DNA of 64,000 bases from Anaerolineae bacterium. GTDB taxonomy: Bacteria; Chloroflexota; Anaerolineae; 4572-78; J111. Below, in pieces: positions 58,539-64,000 of this stretch; the stretch's first letter is position 1, and every line of letters starts with the position of its first letter. The notes under the pieces are model-generated. The model searched no databases. It was not told the origin of the DNA and saw nothing but the letters and a program-made list of their open reading frames with translations. The position numbers and the translations under genes were made by a program. The stretch covers positions 104,197-168,196 of the forward strand of contig JAKLJP010000015.1 of assembly GCA_023151115.1 (NCBI GenBank). Direction: 5' to 3'.

Positions 58539-59513
58539 TTGGAATACAAATTCTTGGGTAATACCGGCGTACAGGTTTCTGCACTCTGTTTCGGCACCAT
58601 GTCTTTCGGCGGCGACGCGGATGAGGAAACTTCGGCGGCTATGTTTCACCGCTGCCGTGAGGCGGGCATCAACTTTTTTGATTGCGCTAATGTTTACCAG
58701 CAGGGCCGAGCCGAGCAAATCCTGGGCCGGTTGATGGCCGGCTGCCGTGATGAACTAATTATCACCAGCAAAGTCTACTTTCCAATGGACGAGGAGCGCA
58801 ACGCCAGGGGCGCGTCGCGGCGGCACATGATGCAAGCAGTCGAGGCCAGCCTGCGCCGGCTCAACACCGACCGGCTTGACCTTTATTTCATCCATCACTT
58901 TGACGATAACACGCCACTAGAAGAAACCCTCCGCGCCCTCGATGACCTGGTGCAGCAGGGTAAAATCCTCTATCCGGCGGCCAGCAACTTTGCCGCCTGG
59001 CAGGTCGCCAAAGCCCTGGGCATTTCGGCCAAAGAGGGTTGGGCGCGGTTTGAGTGTTTGCAGCCCATGTACAATCTGGTCAAACGCCAGGCCGAGGTGG
59101 AACTTTTGCCGCTGGCCCAATCCGAAAAGCTGGGCGTCATTCCCTACAGTCCGTTGGGCGGCGGCCTGCTGACCGGCAAATACGGGGCCAGCCAGCGGCC
59201 TGAGTCGGGCCGGTTGGTGGAAAATAAGATGTATGGGATTCGCTATGGCGAGGGTTGGATTTATGAGGTGGCCGAGCAGTTTAGCCAATTTGCCCGGCAG
59301 CGTGGTTTTGAACCGGCCAGTTTGGCCGTGGCCTGGGTAGCCAGTCACCCTGCCGTAACTGCACCCATCATTGGGGCGCGGAATGTAGCCCAGTTGGAAG
59401 GTTCACTCAAGGCCGCGGACATCTCTATGACGCCCGAACTCCGCGCCGAAATTTCGGCCCTCTCGCCGGAGCCGGCGGTGGCGACGGATCGGACGGAGGA
59501 GCGAGGGATATAG
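58539..59513 (+). CDS. Aldo/keto reductase
   Basis: 324 aa starting at TTG 58539 with AAGGAGG at good spacing; the frame further upstream crosses a C/G palindrome and is not coding. The barrel shows the catalytic tetrad blocks FFDCANVYQQGRAEQ (Asp, Tyr), ITSKVYF (Lys) and YFIHHFDDNTP (His), and the NADP-binding C-terminal region PLGGGLLTGKYG and PIIGARNVAQLEGSLKA. It resembles the YajO/oxidoreductase subgroup that reduces aldehydes and sugars. Substrate unknown. No operon partner. Confidence 0.9.
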   Translation: MEYKFLGNTGVQVSALCFGTMSFGGDADEETSAAMFHRCREAGINFFDCANVYQQGRAEQILGRLMAGCRDELIITSKVYFPMDEERNARGASRRHMMQAVEASLRRLNTDRLDLYFIHHFDDNTPLEETLRALDDLVQQGKILYPAASNFAAWQVAKALGISAKEGWARFECLQPMYNLVKRQAEVELLPLAQSEKLGVIPYSPLGGGLLTGKYGASQRPESGRLVENKMYGIRYGEGWIYEVAEQFSQFARQRGFEPASLAVAWVASHPAVTAPIIGARNVAQLEGSLKAADISMTPELRAEISALSPEPAVATDRTEERGI

Positions 59514-59527
59514 TCGGGAGGTAATAG

Positions 59528-59575
59528 GGGATCGCATCCCGAGTAGCCGGACAGGGCGTATCGAAGGGTGCGATC
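59528..59575. repeat. GCATCCTGAG element, short copy 3
   Basis: GATCGCATCCCGAGTAG...CGTATCGAAGGGTGCGATC: a 48-bp near-palindrome made of the two ends of the larger element. Confidence 0.65.
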
Positions 59576-59668
59576 TGCCCCATCTGAATGTATTGGGTGG
59601 GCAATAGCGGTGTTTTGATTTGTGCCAACGAGTCAGGTAAAATTAAGCGTAATAGGGAGGTTTAAGCG

Positions 59669-60256
59669 ATGTTAGCCCAAGAACGCCGTCTTTACACCCA
59701 TGCTGAGTATTTTGCCTTAGAGGAGCAGGCCCAGGTTAAAAGCGAGTACCGGGGCGGCGAAATTATCGCTATGGCCGGAACTTCGCTGAACCACAATCGC
59801 ATTGCTAAAAATGTCAGTTTTGCGATTGATCAAGCTGTGACCGGCAAGTCTTGTGAGTCCTTTATTGGCGATGTCCGGCTGTGGATCGAGCGCCGGGATT
59901 TTTACACCTATCCCGACGTGATGGTAGTTTGCGGATCACCACAATTTGTCGCCGGGCGCACCGACACCGTTACCAACCCCGTCGTTTTGATTGAGGTCCT
60001 CTCCGAGTCAACCGCCGCCTATGATCGCGGTGATAAATTTCAAGCTTACTGGACCTTGCCCAGTCTGGCTGAATATGTGTTAATTGATCAGTACCGACTG
60101 CGGGTTGACTATTTTCAGCGGATCAGCGAGAAAGAATGGCGGCTGCTGGTTTTGACCAAAGAGGAGGATGTATTGAACCTGGAATCAATCACAGCCTCAA
60201 TCCTGCTTAGTCAAATTTATCGCAATGTAGCCTGGGAAGAGCAAAAAATAGTTTGA
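59669..60256 (+). CDS. Uma2-family (DUF820) PD-(D/E)XK nuclease-like protein
   Basis: 195 aa. The family pattern is complete: YTHAEYFALEEQAQVKSEYRGGEIIAMAG at the N-terminus, FIGDVRLWIERRDFYTYPDVMVVCG (acidic residues of the nuclease core), PVVLIEVLSESTAAYDRGDKFQAYWTLPSLAEYVLIDQ. These proteins are abundant in Cyanobacteria and Chloroflexota, and their cellular role is unknown. It stands alone, followed by a bidirectional intrinsic terminator shared with ileS. Confidence 0.9.
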   Translation: MLAQERRLYTHAEYFALEEQAQVKSEYRGGEIIAMAGTSLNHNRIAKNVSFAIDQAVTGKSCESFIGDVRLWIERRDFYTYPDVMVVCGSPQFVAGRTDTVTNPVVLIEVLSESTAAYDRGDKFQAYWTLPSLAEYVLIDQYRLRVDYFQRISEKEWRLLVLTKEEDVLNLESITASILLSQIYRNVAWEEQKIV

Positions 60257-60273
60257 TCCTACCCACTCAACAT

Positions 60274-60305
60274 AAAGCCCCTGCCAATCAGCAGGGGCTT
60301 TTGTT
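60274..60305. terminator. Bidirectional intrinsic terminator between Uma2 gene and ileS
   Basis: AAAGCCCCTGC (60274-60284) and its exact complement (60291-60301) enclose a 6-nt loop, with T-rich sequence on the plus side and A-rich on the other. Convergent genes end on both sides. Confidence 0.85.
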
Positions 60306-60311
60306 ATCGCC

Positions 60312-63300
60312 TCACTTCACCCGCTTGACCCCCAACATCACATCCAGCCCATCCACTTTCTCCTTGCGCTGGAAGGCCGCTTCGGGGATGAGCTGGTGGT
60401 CAATCTCTACGGCCAGGGTTTCATCTTTGATATAATCGGCCCACTGCCGGAAGACCCGATGCACCGAACCTTCGGCCTGGTAGTAGATGGCGATCTTATC
60501 GGCAATGTCGAAGCCAGCATCTTTGCGCATGTTCTGGATACGGCGGACCAGTTCGCGGGCCAGCCCCTCGGCGGCCAGTTCATCGGTGATGACGACATCT
60601 ATGCCGACGGTGATGACTTTGTCGGCGGCCACGGCCAGTCCTTCGGCGGGCTGGGTTTGGATGAGCAGTTCGTCGGCGGTCAACTCAATCGTCTGGCCGT
60701 CAAGGGTGAAAGTGACCGTCTCGCCGGCCTGCACTTTGGCCGCCAATTCAGCCGGGTTGGCCGCTTCGATGGCCTGGCGCACAGCCGGCAGCTCTTTGCC
60801 CAGTTTTGGCCCCAGCAGTTTGAGATTGGGCAGCACTTTGTAGCTGACCAGTTCGCCGGCTTCGGCGACAAATTCCAGCTTTTTCACATTCAACTCATCC
60901 ACGACGATGGCTGTTAGTTCAGGGGTCAAGCTAACCGCTTGTCCTACATTTACCAATGCCCGCGCCAGCGGCTGGCGGACTTTGATATTGGCGCTGCCGC
61001 GTGCGCTCAGGCCGAGGCTGGCAATGCGCCGGGCCAGGTCCATTTGATCGAGCAGTGATTGGTCGAGTGTTGCTTCGTCCGCCTCCGGCCAGGAGGTGTG
61101 ATGGACCGACTCCGGCGCGCTGCTGTCCACGCCGCGCACCAGGTTTTGGTACATCACCTCGGTTACAAAAGGGGTGAAGGGGGCCAGCAGCCGGGTCAAG
61201 GTGGTCAAGACGTGGTAGAGGGTGGCATAGGCCGCATCCTTATCCGTATCGTGCTCCGATTTCCAGAAACGGCGGCGCGAGCGGCGCACATACCAATTGG
61301 TCAAATCTTCGATCAAATCCTGAATAGCATTGGTCGCCGTGTAAGCATCGTAATTTTCAAGGCTGGCGGTCACTTTGGCGATGACCTCGTTGAGCCGGGC
61401 GATGATCCACCTGTCCAACGTTGAACGTTCAACGTTGAACGTTGAACGTTGCGGCTCCCAGCCGTCCAGCTTGGCATACGTTACAAAAAAGTTATACACA
61501 TTCCACAGCGGGATGAGGAACTGGCGGCGGACTTCGTCGGCGCGGTGGTAGCCAAAGAGCAAGTTTTGCTCCGGCTTGTGGTTGCAGTACATCCAGCGCA
61601 TGACGTCCACGCCCATTTTGTCGGCGGCCTCGTTGAACTCGATGGCGTTGCCCCAGCTTTTGTGCATGGGCCGGCCATCTTCGGCCCAGAGAGTCGCGTA
61701 GCCAAAATTGCTCATAAACGAAGGGCTTTTGTCAATGATCGCCCCCATGACCAGCATACTGTAAAACCAGTTGCGGAACTGGCCGGGGAAGCTCTCGCTG
61801 ATCCAATCGGCGGGATACCATTTGCGCCAATATTCCGGGTCTTGGCGGTAGCGCAGGGTGCTGAAGCTGACAATGCCTGCATCCAGCCAGGGATTGCCGA
61901 CATCGGGGATGCGACTCATCAGCCCGCCGCACTGCTCGCATTTGAGCTTGACCGAGTCAATCCAGGGGCGGTGGGGCGTGTGCCCGGCGAACTCCTCGTA
62001 GCCGGCGGCGGCGCGCTCCTTCAATTCGACATCATCGCCAACCGCCGTCCAACTATCACAACTATCACATTGCCAGATAGGCAGGGCCAGACCCCAATAG
62101 CGCTTTTTGGAGATCATCCAGTCATGCATATTTCTGAGCCAATCCAGTTCTCGCTCCAGGCCAAAGGAGGGAATCCAGCGGATCTGGCGGGTGATGTCCA
62201 TCAGCAGCGGGCGCAGCTCGTCCATGCTGATAAACCACTCGTCCACCAGGCGGAAAACCAGCTCGGTTTTGCAGCGCCAGCAGGTGGGGTAGCGGTGGGT
62301 GTATTTCTCGACGTGGTAGAGCAGCCCTTTTTCTTTCAGATTTTGGAAGATGGGGTCGGCCACCTCGCTGACATGCAGGCCGGTCAGGTAATCAAAGCCT
62401 TCGACAAAATAACCTTCGTCGTCGAGGGGCGCGACAATCGGCAGCTTATTTTCTTTGCCCAGGGCAAAGTCCTCCGCGCCCGCGCCGGGGGCAATGTGGA
62501 CGATGCCGGTGCCCTCTTCCTCGCCCACCTCATCCCACGGAATGACCCGATGGGCCTCTTTGGCGCTGAGGCTGATGCCCTCGATCAACTCCTTAAGGTG
62601 GGTCCAGCCGCCCGGCTGCTGCTCGGCGGTCAGGTCGTCAAAGGGGCCGTCGTAGGCCCAGCCAAGCATCTCTTTGCCTTTGAGTTCCTGCACCACTTCG
62701 TACTTGCCGCGCAGCATTTTGGTGGTGCCTTTGCTGAGGTAGAAGATTTCGTCGGTCAGCATCATTTTGACTTTGACGTAATCCAAATCCGGCCCCACAG
62801 CGGCGGCGACGTTTGAAGTCAGCGTCCAGGGGGTGGTGGTCCAGACCAGCAAAGCCTCGCCCGGCTTGTCGCGCAGCGGGAATTTGACGGTGACGCTGCG
62901 GTGAGTGATTTCGGCGTAGCCATCGGTCACAATTTCGTGCTGGCTGATGCCGGTGGCGCAGCGGGGGCACCAGGGCATCACGTCGGCCCCGCGATAGAGC
63001 CAGCCGTTGTCGTGGCAGATTTTGATGGCCCGCCAGATCATGTAATTGTTTTCGTTCGACAGAGTATAGTAGCTGCCGCCCAGTTCTGGCATGCCCAGCC
63101 GCCCGACGATATTTTCGACGGTGTCGGTGACCGGCCCGTCCGGCCCTTCGACGGTGATTTCCTCGGTTGGGTTTTCGATGATTTTTTGGCCCAACCAGCG
63201 CAGTTGGTCGGTGTCGTTCCAATCCATCCAGTAGCCCAGGCGGATCGACTGCTCGGTTTGCACGGCGGAAAAGCGCAGCACTCGCTCTTTGCACTTGTTG

Positions 63301-63653
63301 ACAAAGGCGGCCATGCCGTAGGCTTCAATATCTTTTTTGCTCCTGAAGCCCATCTCTTTTTCCACCTCCACCTCGACCCACAAGCCCTGGCAGTCGAAGC
63401 CCTGCTGGTAGCGCAGTTCGTGCCCGCGCATGGCTTTGTAGCGATTGTACAGGTCTTTGTAAGTGCGGCCCCAGGCATGGTGGACGCCCATCGGGTTGTT
63501 GGCCGTAATCGGCCCGTCAATGAAACTCCACTTGGGCCGGCCTTTTTGCATCGCCCGCAGTTTATCCAGCGATTTGTTTTCTTTCCACCAGGCCAGCAGC
63601 TCGCGCTCCTGGGCCGGGAAGTTTACGTTTGAAGGTACGTCTTTGAATGGCAT
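60312..63653 (-). CDS. ileS: Isoleucyl-tRNA synthetase, divergent type with in-frame palindromic inserts
   Basis: 1113 aa from ATG 63653 with AGGAG 7 nt upstream. The class I signature reads NPMGVHHAWGRTYKD in place of HVGHA, the next block reads FDCQGLWVEVEVEK in place of WDTHGLPVE, and the KMSKS equivalent reads PMHKSWGN. An editing domain (about 200-400), zinc-type Cys pairs, and an anticodon-binding C-terminal region are present, so it is a full enzyme of a divergent subgroup. Two repeat-derived inserts are in frame: QRSTFNVERSTL at about residues 734-746 and GQAVSL at about 903-909. It charges tRNA-Ile in the cytoplasm. Confidence 0.93.
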   Translation of the reverse strand: MPFKDVPSNVNFPAQERELLAWWKENKSLDKLRAMQKGRPKWSFIDGPITANNPMGVHHAWGRTYKDLYNRYKAMRGHELRYQQGFDCQGLWVEVEVEKEMGFRSKKDIEAYGMAAFVNKCKERVLRFSAVQTEQSIRLGYWMDWNDTDQLRWLGQKIIENPTEEITVEGPDGPVTDTVENIVGRLGMPELGGSYYTLSNENNYMIWRAIKICHDNGWLYRGADVMPWCPRCATGISQHEIVTDGYAEITHRSVTVKFPLRDKPGEALLVWTTTPWTLTSNVAAAVGPDLDYVKVKMMLTDEIFYLSKGTTKMLRGKYEVVQELKGKEMLGWAYDGPFDDLTAEQQPGGWTHLKELIEGISLSAKEAHRVIPWDEVGEEEGTGIVHIAPGAGAEDFALGKENKLPIVAPLDDEGYFVEGFDYLTGLHVSEVADPIFQNLKEKGLLYHVEKYTHRYPTCWRCKTELVFRLVDEWFISMDELRPLLMDITRQIRWIPSFGLERELDWLRNMHDWMISKKRYWGLALPIWQCDSCDSWTAVGDDVELKERAAAGYEEFAGHTPHRPWIDSVKLKCEQCGGLMSRIPDVGNPWLDAGIVSFSTLRYRQDPEYWRKWYPADWISESFPGQFRNWFYSMLVMGAIIDKSPSFMSNFGYATLWAEDGRPMHKSWGNAIEFNEAADKMGVDVMRWMYCNHKPEQNLLFGYHRADEVRRQFLIPLWNVYNFFVTYAKLDGWEPQRSTFNVERSTLDRWIIARLNEVIAKVTASLENYDAYTATNAIQDLIEDLTNWYVRRSRRRFWKSEHDTDKDAAYATLYHVLTTLTRLLAPFTPFVTEVMYQNLVRGVDSSAPESVHHTSWPEADEATLDQSLLDQMDLARRIASLGLSARGSANIKVRQPLARALVNVGQAVSLTPELTAIVVDELNVKKLEFVAEAGELVSYKVLPNLKLLGPKLGKELPAVRQAIEAANPAELAAKVQAGETVTFTLDGQTIELTADELLIQTQPAEGLAVAADKVITVGIDVVITDELAAEGLARELVRRIQNMRKDAGFDIADKIAIYYQAEGSVHRVFRQWADYIKDETLAVEIDHQLIPEAAFQRKEKVDGLDVMLGVKRVK
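60925..60947. repeat. Palindrome inside ileS matching an intergenic element
   Basis: GTCAAGCTAACCGCTTGTCCTAC matches 21 of 23 bases of the intergenic hairpin at 46461-46483. On the coding strand it encodes GQAVSL without breaking the frame. Confidence 0.75.
61415..61451. repeat. AACGTTGAACGTTC tandem word inside ileS
   Basis: Thirty-seven bases built of AACGTTGAACGTTC units, self-complementary, encode QRSTFNVERSTL in frame at the junction between the catalytic core and the anticodon-binding region. Confidence 0.8.
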
Positions 63654-63718
63654 TAATTGCTCCTGTGTCTCGGATAATTGTATAGTTCGATAGACCCCAT
63701 TCATTCTTCAATGAAGAT

Positions 63719-63976
63719 TTAAGAGTTGTTATATTCTTCCTCAACCTTGGATTTAATTTGCTGTAAGAGATTTCGCAATTGTCTCGCGTACGCCTCTATA
63801 TTCTGTCCTGTCAAATTCGCTTGCGATTTGACTATCATATTCCAATTTTGTAGATCATTCTCTCTACGATTTGTACGTAGAACAGCTTCCACTGCAACTG
63901 CCCATGATTTAATTTCTTTTATGTTATACTTGGCCCCTTTGTCAAGACCACGAATCGAGAAAAATAAGGTGGATAT
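63719..63976 (-). pseudogene. AT-rich 85-codon open frame, probable gene remnant
   Basis: Upstream of ileS on the same strand, the frame from an in-frame stop at 63977-63979 to TAA at 63719 stays open for 85 codons with plausible composition (KYNIKEIKSWAVAVEAVL, VEEEYNNS end). It has no ATG or strong start before residue 46. It is more AT-rich than ileS. It may be a decayed small gene or the tail of one with an unusual start. No family recognised. Confidence 0.35.
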
Positions 63977-64000
63977 TTAACAAAACAGCAGCAAACTTAA

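Noticed and set aside
61449..62816. 455-codon plus-strand frame opposite ileS
   Set aside because: Shadow of ileS: composition rich in Ala/Gly/Val/His without motifs, and no Shine-Dalgarno.

Overview
The window looks like chromosomal DNA of an uncultured Chloroflexota bacterium (Anaerolineae/Caldilineae-like). This is an inference from gene content and style. The lipoprotein binding proteins carry long Ala/Glu/Thr/Pro linkers after the lipobox. There is a DHH-CBS-poly(A)-polymerase fusion, a divergent IleRS with HAWG and HKSWGN signatures, and an anaerobic GlpABC enzyme. The sequence is moderately GC-rich. Nearly every intergenic gap holds a palindrome or a tandem-word hairpin. No rRNA, tRNA or CRISPR was seen.

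Region 1 (1-10.6 kb, all minus strand) is a glycerol operon read from right to left: glpF, dhaK, dhaL, glpK, glpA, glpB, glpC, a methyltransferase-like gene, and a second glycerol kinase paralogue cut by the window edge. Glycerol enters through GlpF, is phosphorylated by GlpK and oxidised by GlpABC to dihydroxyacetone phosphate. DhaKL handles free dihydroxyacetone. The second GlpK has lost the catalytic Asp and most ATP-binding residues but keeps the glycerol pocket. Region 2 (11.4-15.2 kb) holds a thioredoxin, an acetyltransferase and an RNA nucleotidyltransferase fusion.

Region 3 (15.2-39.6 kb, every gene on the minus strand) is the most intriguing part. It has two complete BMP/PnrA-type (purine nucleoside-like) ABC importers, two Rieske oxygenase paralogues, a fused Mo/[2Fe-2S] xanthine-dehydrogenase-like enzyme, a guanine-deaminase-like enzyme, a luciferase-like flavin/F420 oxidoreductase, an SHMT-like PLP enzyme, an aminotransferase, and a GntR regulator at the upstream end. 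A Phd/PIN toxin-antitoxin pair and one AT-rich orphan interrupt it. I read it as a candidate purine or N-methyl-purine uptake and catabolism array. One importer has a binding protein that fuses a LivK-type domain to a BMP-type domain in a single lipoprotein.

Region 4 (40-64 kb) is mixed: an L-rhamnose-isomerase-like enzyme, a lipid kinase with an OmpR-type response regulator, a VWA lipoprotein, two cyclic-nucleotide-binding proteins around a GrpB-like protein, a homocysteine methyltransferase/MTHFR fusion, an IS110-family element, a NuoE-NuoF fusion plus HoxU-like diaphorase pair split by a BrnT/BrnA module, a double-DinB protein, an acetyltransferase, an arginase-fold protein, an aldo/keto reductase, a Uma2 protein and ileS.

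Repeats run through the whole window. They include short tandem words folded into hairpins, a CATGTCATTTCGA element (four copies), a GCATCCTGAG element (three copies), and small palindromes with 3-nt loops. Two such palindromes lie in frame inside ileS.
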